A stretch of DNA of 64,000 nucleotides from FEN-1191 sp036490715. Lineage in GTDB: Bacteria; Pseudomonadota; Gammaproteobacteria; Steroidobacterales; Steroidobacteraceae. The DNA is taken from NCBI GenBank assembly GCA_036490715.1, contig DASXDL010000030.1, forward strand, positions 144,556 to 208,555. The letters are read 5' to 3'. Below, one piece after another: positions 43,420-52,051 of this stretch (its first letter is position 1; each line of letters opens with the position of its first letter). The notes beneath the pieces are model-generated. The model was not told the origin of the DNA and ran no database searches. It was given only the letters and a program-made list of their open reading frames with translations. A program made the position numbers and the translations under genes.

Positions 43420-43917
43420 GTGGATCCCACTACTGTTGTCAACGCTGTCGCCAACGACAGCTCCCCCAATGCGGTCGCCATCCTGGGCGTGCTGATTCCG
43501 ATCGTCGCCATCGTGATGGGACTGGGTGTCGGCATGCTCAAACTGTGGCTCGACTTTCGCAAGAAGCGCGAGATCCTGCAGGCCCATCATGCCGAGCGCA
43601 TGGCAGCGATCGACAAGGGCATCGAGCTGCCGCCACTGCCGCCGGAGTTCTACTCCAATGGCGGCTCCAAGGGGGCCGAGCTGCTGTCCGAGGTGCTGCG
43701 CGGCAAGCAGATCGGCCTGCATTACCTGCGCAGTGGGCTCATCTGGCTGCTGATCGGGGTGGCGCTCTCGATCGCGCTCTACGCGCAGCACGGTCACGAC
43801 GCCCACGACGCGCTGTGGGGCGCGATTCCAGCCGCTTACGGTCTGGCCCAGCTGCTCTTCTACGTGATTGCTAACCGACAGATGGCGAACGCCGGCAAAC
43901 CCGGCGAGCCGTCGTAA
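43420..43917 (+). CDS. DUF6249-like membrane protein
   Basis: A 165-residue protein with an N-terminal membrane helix (VAILGVLIPIVAIVMGLGVGML), a cytosolic charged segment beginning LWLDFRKKREILQAHHAERM with the conserved AIDKGIELPPLPP, and two further helices (LRSGLIWLLIGVALSIALYA, LWGAIPAAYGLAQLLFYVIA). This is the pattern of DUF6249, often encoded beside ECF sigma/anti-sigma pairs, as here. Function unknown. Confidence 0.75.
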   Translation: MDPTTVVNAVANDSSPNAVAILGVLIPIVAIVMGLGVGMLKLWLDFRKKREILQAHHAERMAAIDKGIELPPLPPEFYSNGGSKGAELLSEVLRGKQIGLHYLRSGLIWLLIGVALSIALYAQHGHDAHDALWGAIPAAYGLAQLLFYVIANRQMANAGKPGEPS

Positions 43918-43937
43918 GCCCCCAAGGAGAAACACCC

Positions 43938-44306
43938 ATGTCTGCCTTCACATCACATCTTGGTTCCCGCTCGATCGCAGGCGTTGCGGCCGCGGCCGCC
44001 GTGCTCTTGACCGGCATTGGCATCGCTGCCGGCGTGCGCGGCAATGCCGCCCAGCCCCCCAGTGTCTGCGTGTCCTATGGGCAGCTCGACCTGTCGCGAC
44101 CGGCCGATGCGCAGGTGCTGTACGGACGGCTGCAGCAGGCCTCCTCCAAGGTCTGTGACTGGCCGGCGCATTTCGAGGCCGGTGCCTACGGCCGCTGGCA
44201 GCACTGCTACGACGGCGCGCTGCGCCAGGCGGTGCTGCAGGTGAATTCCCCGGAACTGCTGGTGCTCTATCGCAACGATGCCGGCCATGCGTCCGAGCAG
44301 GGCTGA
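43938..44306 (+). CDS. UrcA family protein
   Basis: A 122-residue exported protein. After a signal peptide (SIAGVAAAAAVLLTGIGIAAG) comes the UrcA pattern: VSYGQLDLSRPADAQVLYGRLQQASSKVC, then C...GALRQAVLQVNSPELLVLY. UrcA proteins are periplasmic, have two to three conserved cysteines (here C66, C90 and C111 by position estimate) and no proven function. It follows the DUF6249 gene by 20 bp with a good AAGGAG site. Confidence 0.85.
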   Translation: MSAFTSHLGSRSIAGVAAAAAVLLTGIGIAAGVRGNAAQPPSVCVSYGQLDLSRPADAQVLYGRLQQASSKVCDWPAHFEAGAYGRWQHCYDGALRQAVLQVNSPELLVLYRNDAGHASEQG

Positions 44307-44311
44307 CTGGC

Positions 44312-45754
44312 TCAGCGCTGCAGCGCCTCTTCTAGGCGTGCTCGCCGCGCCCGCAGCGCCGAGCGGGTCGCCTCGGGCAGCCCCTGCGGCTCGATCGTCG
44401 AGCGCTGCCCCGGGTGGCGCGAGGCGGCGCTCGAATCGGCGAGCGCTGCCACCCCGAGCACGCTCGCCTCGGTAGGGCCCAGCTCGACCGGGGTAGCAAG
44501 CACGGCGGCCAGGCGCTGACACAGCCAGCGCGATCGGGCCAGACCGCCGCTGACCAGCACCCGCCGCGGCGCAGGGCCGTGCCGTTGCAGGGCATCGAAA
44601 TTGATCGCGATCAGAAACGCGATGCTCTCCACCACCGCGGCGAAGCGCTCGATCAGCGAGCCCTCGCCGATGAAGTACGAGCGCTGCTGGGCGCGCCAGT
44701 AAGGCGAGCCCAGGCCGCCGATGCCGTTGATGTACAGGGGTAACGCGGTTTGCGGCGGCAGTTCCAGCTCCAGGCGTTCCCATAGCTGCCCCTCGGACAC
44801 ACCGTTGTCCGTGGCAAACGCGCTCAGCGCCGCGCCGGCGCCATTGACCGTGCCTTCCAGGCTGTAGAGCGCGCGCTTGTCATCCGCGCACAGCACGCTA
44901 CCGAGCAGCGGGCTCGGATCAGCCGGACGCTGCGTGAGCGGGCGCTGAATGAAAGCCCCGGTACCCAGATTGACGTAGACGCTGTGCGGATCCGGTGCTC
45001 CGAAGGCGAACGGGATCGCCGATTGATCCCCGGTCACGGCCGTCAGTGGCACCGAGCGCGAATCCGGCGCATCGCCCTCAGCCAGCCTGAGCGTTCCGTA
45101 GCGGCTGCGGGTGGGCGTGCAGGCACACAGCCAGGCTCGCTCGACCCCGAACAGCGCCAGCAGCTCATCCGACCAGTCGCGCCGCGCGCTGTCCCACAGC
45201 AGCGTGCGCGAGGCGCTGGCAGGATCGGCCAGCGCCATCTCGCCGGTGAGCCGGCGCGCAAGCCACGCGGCCAGCGGCGCGATCTTAAGATCCGCGCGCT
45301 CACGCGCAGCTTGCACCGCCGGCAGGTGATCCAGGCACCAGCGCATCTTGCTCACCCCGTAATGCGGCGACAGCGGTAATCCGGTCAGCGCGCGCACGCG
45401 CGCCGCACGGGCGTCAAACCGGAGCAGCCAGGCCTCATTGCGGCGGTCCTGCCACGAGATCGCCGCTGACAGCGCGTTGCCCGAGCCGGCCTCGAAACAC
45501 ACGATGGTCGAGCGCTGCACGGCAAGGCCTGCGGCCTCGATCTTGATCGTCGGGGCGGCCTTGAGCACGGCCGCGGCCGCGGTGCGCAGCGAGGCGACGA
45601 TTTCTTCCGGGTCGTGCTCGACGTGGCCCTCGGGCGTGCGCGCAGTCGCGATCGCCACCTGATGCTCGGCGATGACACTTCCGTCCTCGCCGATAAGGCA
45701 GGCGCGACTGGCGTGACCGCCCTGATCCAGCGCCAGCACCGCGCGCGAGTTCAT
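44312..45754 (-). CDS. glpK: FGGY-family kinase, probable glycerol kinase
   Basis: A 480-residue sugar/polyol kinase. The N-terminal phosphate loop is LALDQGGHASRACLIGEDG, GHVEHDPEEIVASL matches glycerol kinase closely, AISWQDRRNEAWL and TAVTGDQSAIPFAFGAPDPHSVYVNLGTGAF are FGGY signatures, and RRVLVSGGLARSRWLCQRLAAVL closes the ATP site. Glycerol specificity is supported by the operon with glpD and a GDPD gene. It starts in the ATGA overlap with glpD. No glpF is visible. Confidence 0.88.
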   Translation of the reverse strand: MNSRAVLALDQGGHASRACLIGEDGSVIAEHQVAIATARTPEGHVEHDPEEIVASLRTAAAAVLKAAPTIKIEAAGLAVQRSTIVCFEAGSGNALSAAISWQDRRNEAWLLRFDARAARVRALTGLPLSPHYGVSKMRWCLDHLPAVQAARERADLKIAPLAAWLARRLTGEMALADPASASRTLLWDSARRDWSDELLALFGVERAWLCACTPTRSRYGTLRLAEGDAPDSRSVPLTAVTGDQSAIPFAFGAPDPHSVYVNLGTGAFIQRPLTQRPADPSPLLGSVLCADDKRALYSLEGTVNGAGAALSAFATDNGVSEGQLWERLELELPPQTALPLYINGIGGLGSPYWRAQQRSYFIGEGSLIERFAAVVESIAFLIAINFDALQRHGPAPRRVLVSGGLARSRWLCQRLAAVLATPVELGPTEASVLGVAALADSSAASRHPGQRSTIEPQGLPEATRSALRARRARLEEALQR

Positions 45755-46950
45755 GCGGGCGTCAGCGGCAGCTGATCGGTGCGGGCCCGCGCTGGGCGCC
45801 GAGGCAGCGAGTCGGCCACGCGGGAAAGCGCACGCTGCGCCACCGCGCGATAGGTGGTGAGCTTACCGCCGTAGATCGACAGCAGCCGCGGCTGCGCTGC
45901 GCGATCGGTGACCAGCAAGGTCTCGCGCGAGCGGTGAAACGCATGGCCCGCACCGCCCGGCAGCACTCGCAGGCCCGCGAAGCTGTCGGCAATGTCGGGC
46001 AACCTTAAGGCGCGCCAGGCGGGGAAGTAGTGCTTGAGCACACCGAGGAGATAATGCAGTTCGGCGTGACTCGGAATCACCTGGGCCGGATCGCCGCGAA
46101 AGCGCGTCTCGGTGGTGCCCACCAGTAGGCGCCCGTGCCAAGGCATCACGAACACCGCGCGGCCATCGCGCGGACTCTCGACGTAGTAGATGCCCCGCGA
46201 CAGCTGGCCGTTAAGCACGATGTGCGCACCCTGCACGCGCTCCAGTGCGGGCACCGGCACGGCCGGTGAGATGCGCTGCGCCAGCGTGTCGGCCCAGGGA
46301 CCTGCGGCATTGATCAGCACGCGCGCGCGGCAGGAGAGTTCGCGGCCCTCGACCAGATAGCGCAGCTCGACCCCGGTCGCATTCAGCGTGGCGCTGCGAA
46401 ACTGCGCCGGACAGAGCAGTTGTGCGCCCAGGGACTGGGCCGAGCGCAGCACCGCTTGGGTCAGCGCCCGATCATCGGTCTGGGCATCGTGGTAGGCGTA
46501 GACGCGCTCAAGACCGCGCCGTTCCAGTCCGTCCAGAGAATTCCAGTCGCGCGCCGGCAGGCTCTCAAAGCGCGCGTCCGCGCCCAGACCTGCGAGCAGC
46601 GCATACAGCGACAGCCCGGTGCGCAGCTGCCACGGACGGCGGCGCGTGTGCGCGTAGACCGGAATGAAAAAGCGCCGCAGCTGCACCAGCTCAGGCGCCA
46701 GCCGCAGCAGCACGGCGCGCTCGTGCAGGCTTTCGCGCACCAGGTGCAGCTGGCCGGTCTCAAGGTAACGCAGGCCACCGTGGATCAGCTTGCTCGAGCG
46801 GCTGGAGGAGCCGGCCGCGATCGCGGTCTGCTCCAGCACCCGCACCGCGTGGCCGGCGGCGGCGGCGGCCTGCGCCATGCCGGCGCCGTGGATGCCGGCG
46901 CCGATGATGACGACGTCGGTGTCGAAATTCTCGCCGGAGCGCGCGCTCAC
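45751..46950 (-). CDS. glpD: aerobic glycerol-3-phosphate dehydrogenase
   Basis: FAD-dependent, membrane-associated oxidation of glycerol 3-phosphate to dihydroxyacetone phosphate, feeding quinones. The start is placed at GTG 46950 (MSARSGENFDTDVVIIGAGI), which overlaps the GDPD stop (GTGA); the longer upstream frame lies inside the GDPD gene. Key blocks are VVIIGAGIHGAGMA (FAD), SSRSSKLIHGGLRYLE, INAAGPWAD, and GIYYVESPRDGRAVFVMPWHGRLLVGTTETRF. At 399 residues it is shorter than E. coli GlpD (about 500) and lacks much of the C-terminal helical cap. Confidence 0.92.
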   Translation of the reverse strand: MSARSGENFDTDVVIIGAGIHGAGMAQAAAAAGHAVRVLEQTAIAAGSSSRSSKLIHGGLRYLETGQLHLVRESLHERAVLLRLAPELVQLRRFFIPVYAHTRRRPWQLRTGLSLYALLAGLGADARFESLPARDWNSLDGLERRGLERVYAYHDAQTDDRALTQAVLRSAQSLGAQLLCPAQFRSATLNATGVELRYLVEGRELSCRARVLINAAGPWADTLAQRISPAVPVPALERVQGAHIVLNGQLSRGIYYVESPRDGRAVFVMPWHGRLLVGTTETRFRGDPAQVIPSHAELHYLLGVLKHYFPAWRALRLPDIADSFAGLRVLPGGAGHAFHRSRETLLVTDRAAQPRLLSIYGGKLTTYRAVAQRALSRVADSLPRRPARARTDQLPLTPA

Positions 46951-47723
46951 ACCAGCGGGCGCGGCTCGCGCTGCGGCTGATGCAGGCGGCGCATGGCCTC
47001 GCTCATCGCCTGCACCGCCATGGTCTCGATGTAATCGGCGCCGCGCCCGGCGAGCGACTGCGCCAGCCCCAAGGTCTCGACCTCGTACACGGCCCAGCGC
47101 CACGGCCCGCGCCACAGCGCCCCGGCCGCGGGCAGCTTCTCGTGATCGACGAACAGGAACTCCGGCTGCAGCGCCTCGAATTTGAGGCGCGTATGGGTGT
47201 CGTAGCTGCTGAGCACCCAACCGATCGGCACTCCGCCCATCTGGCGGGCACGGTGGATCGCCGCCAGGTCGAACGAGATCACCACGCACTGGCCGCGCAT
47301 ATCCTGCAGCGCCTTGATGACACGCGACACCACCTGGTCATAGCCGAAGCGCGTCAGGCTGGCGCGCTTGATCTCGACGAACAACGTCACCTCGGGCCGG
47401 TGCTCGAGCAGTGCCAGCACGTCGGTCAGCATCGGAATGCGGGTGCCGCGAAAGCGCTCACCAAAGCGCTCGGGCTCGCAGGCATCGATGTTTCGCAGCT
47501 CGCGTGCGCGCAGGTCGAATACGCTGCCCGGGCGGCCGGTGGTGCGGGTCAGATCGTGATCATGGATCACTATCGGCACGCCATCGGCCGAGATGTGCAC
47601 GTCGAGCTCGAGAAATCGCAGCCCGAGTGACAGCGCGGACTCAAACGCGGGGACGGTATTTTCCGGGAACTCGCAGGCGTTGCCGCGGTGCGCGATCAGG
47701 TGGATCAAGCGGGCGTGGTTCAA
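46947..47723 (-). CDS. ugpQ: glycerophosphodiester phosphodiesterase
   Basis: Hydrolyses glycerophosphodiesters to glycerol 3-phosphate plus alcohol. The 258-residue TIM-barrel cytosolic form (no signal peptide) has LIHLIAHRGNACEFPENTVPAFESAL with the catalytic HRG, then FLELDVHISADGVPIVIHDHDLTRTTGRPG carrying the metal-ligand Glu/Asp and second catalytic His. First gene of a GDPD-glpD-glpK operon turning phospholipid head-group debris and glycerol into triose phosphate. Confidence 0.92.
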   Translation of the reverse strand: MNHARLIHLIAHRGNACEFPENTVPAFESALSLGLRFLELDVHISADGVPIVIHDHDLTRTTGRPGSVFDLRARELRNIDACEPERFGERFRGTRIPMLTDVLALLEHRPEVTLFVEIKRASLTRFGYDQVVSRVIKALQDMRGQCVVISFDLAAIHRARQMGGVPIGWVLSSYDTHTRLKFEALQPEFLFVDHEKLPAAGALWRGPWRWAVYEVETLGLAQSLAGRGADYIETMAVQAMSEAMRRLHQPQREPRPLV

Positions 47724-47770
47724 GCGGACATCCGTGCTGCAACGCCGCTTAGAGTATAGGCGCGTGGCCG

Positions 47771-48184
47771 CTAGCGCGTGTACGCCTCGGCCAGCCCGCG
47801 CTTCTCGTCGAACTCCACGATCGGCTGATCGCCGGTCACGGTGACCTCGCCGTCGATGGTGGCGCCGCGGGCCATCGCGATGCTGCAGGCGATCACGCGT
47901 CCGCGGATCACCGCGCTGGCGGCGATCTCGATTTTCTTGCGCACCACGATGCAGCCGGTGATGCGGCCGGCGATGACGGCGCTGTACGCTCGCACGTCGC
48001 CTTCCCAGTGGGCCTCGGCCGACACCGACAATTCACCGCCGATGTTGCCATCGCCGCACACATGGCCGCCGAGCATCATCGCGCCGGGCGCCTCGACGTC
48101 ACCGGTCACGCGCGATCCGGCCGCCAGCACCGACAGCGCGCCACTGGGACGATCGAGGATGCGGCGATTGCGTTTGTCGCTCAT
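47771..48184 (-). CDS. bactofilin family cytoskeletal protein
   Basis: A 137-residue protein starting at ATG 48184 (MSDKRNRRILDRPSGALSVL). The central beta-helix core shows the bactofilin pattern SVLAAGSRVTGDVEAPGAMMLGGHVCGDGNIGG, with repeats of about eight residues (GRITGCIVVRKKIEIAASAVIRGRV). Bactofilins polymerise without nucleotide and position envelope enzymes. It is divergent from the SPOR lipoprotein gene, another cell-envelope protein. Confidence 0.9.
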   Translation of the reverse strand: MSDKRNRRILDRPSGALSVLAAGSRVTGDVEAPGAMMLGGHVCGDGNIGGELSVSAEAHWEGDVRAYSAVIAGRITGCIVVRKKIEIAASAVIRGRVIACSIAMARGATIDGEVTVTGDQPIVEFDEKRGLAEAYTR

Positions 48185-48252
48185 GGCAATGAACACGGGT
48201 GGCAGTCCGGCTACTGCTACAATTATTGGCCTAGTAACAGGGAGAGGATGTG

Positions 48253-48957
48253 ATGAGGCACACAGGAATTGGGCTGATTGCGGTGGCGGTAGTCACACTG
48301 GCGCTCATGGGCTGCGGCCGTGAGAGCGCCGATTGGAAGTCCGCGACCTCGGCTGACACCGCCGAGGCCTATCAGCAGTTCCTGCAGCAGCATCCCAAGA
48401 GCGCCAACGCGACCCAGGCGCAGGCGCGCATCCAGCAGATCGCGGCCGACCGCGATTGGCAGACCGCCGCCGCTGCCGACAGCCGCGAGGCCTACGAGCA
48501 GTTCCTGGCACAGCATGGCGATAGCAAATGGGCGCAGGAAGCGCGCATTCGCATCGAGAACTTTGCCCAGTCGGGCGCGACGCCGGCCGCTCCAGCAGTG
48601 GCGGGCGCACCGCCGCCCAGCGCACCGATGGCAGCGGCGCCACTGCCGCCGGCGCCGACACCCAAGGCCCACGAGCACGGGCACGGTGCCACCAAGGTCG
48701 CCAGCAGCAGCGCGCACGGCCACTACGCGCAGCTGGGCGCGTTTCACAGCAAGGCGCAGGCGGAATCGCAGTGGAAGCTGCTGTCCGCCAAGTACGCCAC
48801 CGAGCTCAAGTCGCTTACCCCGCATTACGTGGCGGCGAAGTCCAAGGGCGCCACGGTGTACAAGCTGCGCGTGAGCGTGTCATCCGCGGCCGGGGCCAAG
48901 GATCTGTGCAGCGCGCTGAAGAAGCACTCGCAGTCCTGCGTGCCGGTCAAGGGTTAA
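48253..48957 (+). CDS. SPOR-domain lipoprotein
   Basis: A 234-residue lipoprotein. The signal peptide ends in lipobox LMGC (MRHTGIGLIAVAVVTLALMGC). Two imperfect repeats follow (DWKSATSADTAEAYQQFLQQHPKS and DWQTAAAADSREAYEQFLAQHGDS, each then A-x-A-RI), then a Pro/Ala linker with AHEHGHG, then a C-terminal SPOR domain (YAQLGAFHSKAQAESQWKLLS to CSALKKHSQSCVPVKG) that binds denuded peptidoglycan at division sites. The start has GGGAGAGG upstream. It is divergent from bactofilin. Confidence 0.88.
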   Translation: MRHTGIGLIAVAVVTLALMGCGRESADWKSATSADTAEAYQQFLQQHPKSANATQAQARIQQIAADRDWQTAAAADSREAYEQFLAQHGDSKWAQEARIRIENFAQSGATPAAPAVAGAPPPSAPMAAAPLPPAPTPKAHEHGHGATKVASSSAHGHYAQLGAFHSKAQAESQWKLLSAKYATELKSLTPHYVAAKSKGATVYKLRVSVSSAAGAKDLCSALKKHSQSCVPVKG

Positions 48958-48980
48958 GCGCCGCGGCGCGTCAATTGCCC

Positions 48981-48994
48981 GTCAGCTAAGTGAC
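48981..48994. promoter_or_regulatory. GTCA-N6-TGAC dyad, putative enhancer-binding-protein site
   Basis: GTCAGCTAAGTGAC (one more matching base pair on each side, 48980-48995) has the layout of FleQ-type boxes (GTCA-N6-TGAC). It lies about 100-115 bp upstream of the start predicted from the sigma-54 promoter at 49070, the usual distance for an upstream activating site. A further GTCA occurs at 48970-48973. FleQ as the binder is inference. Confidence 0.5.
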
Positions 48995-49069
48995 GCGAAA
49001 TGTCAGCCAGACGGCGCCGGCGTTCCGGCGCATCTCAATAACTCGTTGATTGTGCTATGAATGTTGCGT

Positions 49070-49085
49070 TGGCACAGCCCTTGCT
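49070..49085 (+). promoter_or_regulatory. sigma-54 (RpoN) promoter
   Basis: TGGCACAGCCCTTGCT matches the -24/-12 consensus TGGCAC-N5-TTGCW at every position with the required spacing. The -12 C is 49084, so transcription should begin near 49096. It is in a non-coding gap, not inside a gene, which makes chance occurrence less likely. Confidence 0.8.
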
Positions 49086-49095
49086 TTGCTCTACC

Positions 49096-49187
49096 CGTAA
49101 GGTTTTCCCCAACCTTTGCGAACAACGCTCCCCGATGTTCGCCTTTATCAGCGCCGCAGCGCCTACCCGTGCTGCGGCGTTTTTTTT
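49096..49187 (+). ncRNA. putative sigma-54-dependent small RNA with C-rich hairpin loops
   Basis: Predicted ~92-nt transcript from the sigma-54 promoter to a strong intrinsic terminator. Three hairpins can be drawn: AAGGTT/AACCTT (49099-49104/49111-49116) with loop TTCCCC; GCGAAC/GTTCGC (49118-49123/49137-49142) with loop containing CGCTCCCC; and the 9-bp terminator stem. Loops with runs of C are the plan of Xanthomonas sX13-type RNAs, which pair with G-rich motifs near ribosome-binding sites. There is no credible protein frame. Alternative: an attenuated leader of the M16 gene that starts at 49260. Confidence 0.65.
49152..49187 (+). terminator. intrinsic terminator
   Basis: A perfect 9-bp stem CGCCGCAGC/GCTGCGGCG with a 10-nt loop (49161-49170), followed by eight T. 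It ends the predicted small RNA and separates the SPOR gene from the M16 pair. It is the only unmistakable Rho-independent terminator I found in the window. Confidence 0.92.
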
Positions 49188-49259
49188 CTCACCCGAAGGC
49201 AGCGCCCTTCCAGTCACAATGCCGCGCCCCCATCAAGCTTTCATGAAGGCTGTCAGCAG

Positions 49260-50606
49260 ATGCGCGGAATGACCTGGATCGGAGGCGCACTGGCATCGGT
49301 CGCGGTCGGTTCGGCGGCCCTGGCGTCCGGCTCGCGCAGTTTTGCCGACGCGGTGGCCAGCGTGCGCACCACGCGCCTAGCCAATGGGCTGCAGATCATC
49401 GTCTGGCCCGATCACAACATCCCGAACGTGACGCTCCACAACTGGGTGCACGTGGGCGGCCGCAACGAGGGCGGCGGCACCACCGGACTGGCGCATTTCT
49501 TCGAGCACATGATGTTCAACGGCACCTCGAACCACGCCCAGGGCGAGTTCGACCGGCTGATGGAGGCCCAGGGCGGCAGCAACAACGCCTACACCTCGAA
49601 CGATGTGACCGTCTACCAGGACTGGTTTCCGCCCTCGGCGCTGGAACTGGTGTTCGAGCTGGAGAGCGATCGCATCGCCAATTTGGCGTTCGTGCCCGAG
49701 GTGGTCGAGAACGAGCGCAAGGTGGTGTATTCGGAGCGGCGGCTGCGGGTCGATGACAGCAATGCCGCGCTGCTGGATGAGCAGGTCCAGGCCACCGCGT
49801 TTCTGGCGCACCCGTACCGCAATCCGGTGATCGGCTGGCCGTCCGACATCCAGGCCTGGACCATGGCCGATCTGCAGAACTTCTTTCACACCTACTACGC
49901 ACCGGGCAATTGCACCCTGATCGTGGTCGGCGCGGTGGATCCGGAGCAGGTGTTTGCCGTGGCGCAGAAATACTTCGGGCCGCTGTCGGCGCGCGCGCCG
50001 GCCCCGCCGGTGCGTACCCGCGAGCCCGAGCAGCTCGGCGAGCGACGCCTGCTGCTTGAGCGCCCCGGCCAGAACCCGCTGCTGCAGTACGCCTACCACG
50101 CGATCGCAGGCTCGGACGCGCGCGAACCCGCGCTCAATCTGCTGCAGACCATTCTGGTCAGCGGCCACGCGGGGCGGCTCAATCGCACGCTGGTCGAGCA
50201 GCAGAAGCGGGCGGTGGCGATTGGCGGTGGCTGGTCGGAGGGCTTTGATCCGAACGTGTTCTATATCCATGCCACGCTGCCGGCCGGCGGCTCGGCCAGC
50301 GAGTTCGAGCAGGCTCTGGATGCCGAGCTTGACCTCCTGGTGCGCGACGGCGTGACCGAGCAGGAGCTCAAGCGCGCCAAGAACCTCATCGCGGCGGATT
50401 TCTGGCACGCCGTCTCCACCATCGATGGCAAGGCGCGCCTGCTGGGCAAATACGCGGTGGTGCACGGCGACTACCAGCGGCTGTTTCACGCCCCGGACGC
50501 CTACGAAGCGGTGACCGCCGAAGAGGTCGCGGCGATCGCCCGACAGGTATTCCAGGCGGACAAACGCACGGTCGGTGTGCTGGTGCCGCAGGCCGAGCCG
50601 CACTGA
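49260..50606 (+). CDS. M16 family zinc peptidase, active subunit
   Basis: A 448-residue inverzincin protease. ATG 49260 gives a signal peptide (MRGMTWIGGALASVAVGSAALASG), so it is probably periplasmic. The zinc motif HxxEH is HFFEH (79-83), with the second-shell Glu in ENERKVVYSERR. RLANGLQIIVWPDHNIPNV and HPYRNPVIGWPSDI are typical of the group. It works as a pair with the next gene, which begins on its stop (overlap of one base at 50606). Confidence 0.94.
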   Translation: MRGMTWIGGALASVAVGSAALASGSRSFADAVASVRTTRLANGLQIIVWPDHNIPNVTLHNWVHVGGRNEGGGTTGLAHFFEHMMFNGTSNHAQGEFDRLMEAQGGSNNAYTSNDVTVYQDWFPPSALELVFELESDRIANLAFVPEVVENERKVVYSERRLRVDDSNAALLDEQVQATAFLAHPYRNPVIGWPSDIQAWTMADLQNFFHTYYAPGNCTLIVVGAVDPEQVFAVAQKYFGPLSARAPAPPVRTREPEQLGERRLLLERPGQNPLLQYAYHAIAGSDAREPALNLLQTILVSGHAGRLNRTLVEQQKRAVAIGGGWSEGFDPNVFYIHATLPAGGSASEFEQALDAELDLLVRDGVTEQELKRAKNLIAADFWHAVSTIDGKARLLGKYAVVHGDYQRLFHAPDAYEAVTAEEVAAIARQVFQADKRTVGVLVPQAEPH

Positions 50607-52036
50607 TGTTTCCAAAGACCATCCGGGCCGCGACCGCCGCGGCCCTGCTCGGCGCGGCCGGCGGCTTTGGTCACGCGGCCGATCAGAGCGCGATCAGCGC
50701 CGTGAAGATCCCGCCGCATCAGCGCTACACGCTGGCCAATGGCGTGAAGCTGATCCTGATACCGCGGCACGACGTGCCGCTGATCGCGTTTGACGCCGTG
50801 CTGCGCGGTGGCGCGCGGCTGGACCCGGCGGAGCGTGCCGGCGTGGCCGCGCTCACCGCCGAACTACTGACTCACGGCGCCGGTACGCGCGATGCGTTCG
50901 CGTTCGCCGATGCGGTCGAGGATGCCGGCGGGCATTTCGAGGCCGGCACCGACGCCGAGGCCATCTTTGTGCACGGGGAGTTCCTGGCGCGCGATCACGA
51001 GCTGCTGCTCGCTCTGCTCTCGGACGCCCTGCAGCGGCCGCGCTTCGACGCGGCCGAGCTCGACAAGCTGCGCGAGCGGCATATCGAGTTCATCAAGGCG
51101 GCCAAGGACTCCTCGCCGCAACGGCTGATCGCTTGGTACGGACGCTCGCTGCTGTTCGGCGAGCACCCGTATGGGCGCCCCGTGGGGGGCAGCGAGAGTA
51201 CGCTGCAGTCGATCACGCGCGAGGACGTGCAGAACTTCTATCGCGAGCAGTTTGGGGCCGATCGGTTGACGCTGGTTATCGCCGGCGACTTCGATCCTGC
51301 CGCGCTCAAGACTGCGGTGAGCGCGGCTTTTGGCTCCTGGCACAAAGCGAGCGCGACGCTTGCGCCGCTGAGCGAGCCCTCGCGCGTGCATGGCCGGCGG
51401 GTGCTGCTGGTCGATTCCCCCGGCGCGACGCAGACCTACATCTGGATCGCCAACGTCGGAGTGGCGCGCTCCTTCCCGCAGCGTGCGGCCCTGGATATCA
51501 CCGACACGGCCTTCGGCGGCAGCTTCGGTTCGATGCTGATCCAGGCGCTGCGCGTGCAGTCGGGACTGAGCTACTCGGCCAGTGCCAGCTTTCACCGCGG
51601 CAGCGTGCCAGCGGAGTTCGCCATCAGCACCTTCACCCAGACCGAGAGCACCGCGCGCGCGATTGAACTTACGCTGCAGACGCTGTCGACGCTCAAGCAC
51701 AAAGGCGTCAGCGAGGCCCGGGTTAAAAGCACCCGCAGTTATCTTCTGGGTCAGTACGCGCTCGGCTTTGAGACCGCGGCCGACTGGGCCGGGGCACTGG
51801 CGGATCTGGATCTCTACGGACTGCCGGACAGTTACATCGACGACTATCGGGGACAGTTGCTTAAGGTCAGTTCTGCCGATGCCAATCGCGTGGTGGCCGG
51901 TGCCTATCCCGACAGCGACGACGTCGACATCGTGCTGATCGGTGATGCCGCGCGCATCCGCGCGGAGGTGGAGAAATTCGGGCCGGTGCGGGAGAAGCCG
52001 ATCGAAGCGCCTGACTTTATCGCGCCACACAGCTAG
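50606..52036 (+). CDS. M16 family peptidase-like protein, non-catalytic partner
   Basis: A 476-residue partner of the preceding M16 protease. It has the same fold (YTLANGVKLILIPRHDVPLIAFDAVLRGGARLDP) but the zinc motif is lost: the segment AALTAELLTHGAGTRD has no HxxEH. The substrate-binding Arg/Tyr element is kept (IQALRVQSGLSYSASASFHRG). Such active/inactive pairs form a heterodimeric chamber. A signal peptide is likely (TIRAATAAALLGAAGGFGHAAD). Confidence 0.92.
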   Translation: MFPKTIRAATAAALLGAAGGFGHAADQSAISAVKIPPHQRYTLANGVKLILIPRHDVPLIAFDAVLRGGARLDPAERAGVAALTAELLTHGAGTRDAFAFADAVEDAGGHFEAGTDAEAIFVHGEFLARDHELLLALLSDALQRPRFDAAELDKLRERHIEFIKAAKDSSPQRLIAWYGRSLLFGEHPYGRPVGGSESTLQSITREDVQNFYREQFGADRLTLVIAGDFDPAALKTAVSAAFGSWHKASATLAPLSEPSRVHGRRVLLVDSPGATQTYIWIANVGVARSFPQRAALDITDTAFGGSFGSMLIQALRVQSGLSYSASASFHRGSVPAEFAISTFTQTESTARAIELTLQTLSTLKHKGVSEARVKSTRSYLLGQYALGFETAADWAGALADLDLYGLPDSYIDDYRGQLLKVSSADANRVVAGAYPDSDDVDIVLIGDAARIRAEVEKFGPVREKPIEAPDFIAPHS

Positions 52037-52051
52037 CGAGCGACTGCGGCT

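Noticed and set aside
46951..47289. Extended N-terminus for the glycerol-3-phosphate dehydrogenase
   Set aside because: The extension lies inside the GDPD gene and has no family similarity; the FAD-binding start follows directly on the GTG at 46950.
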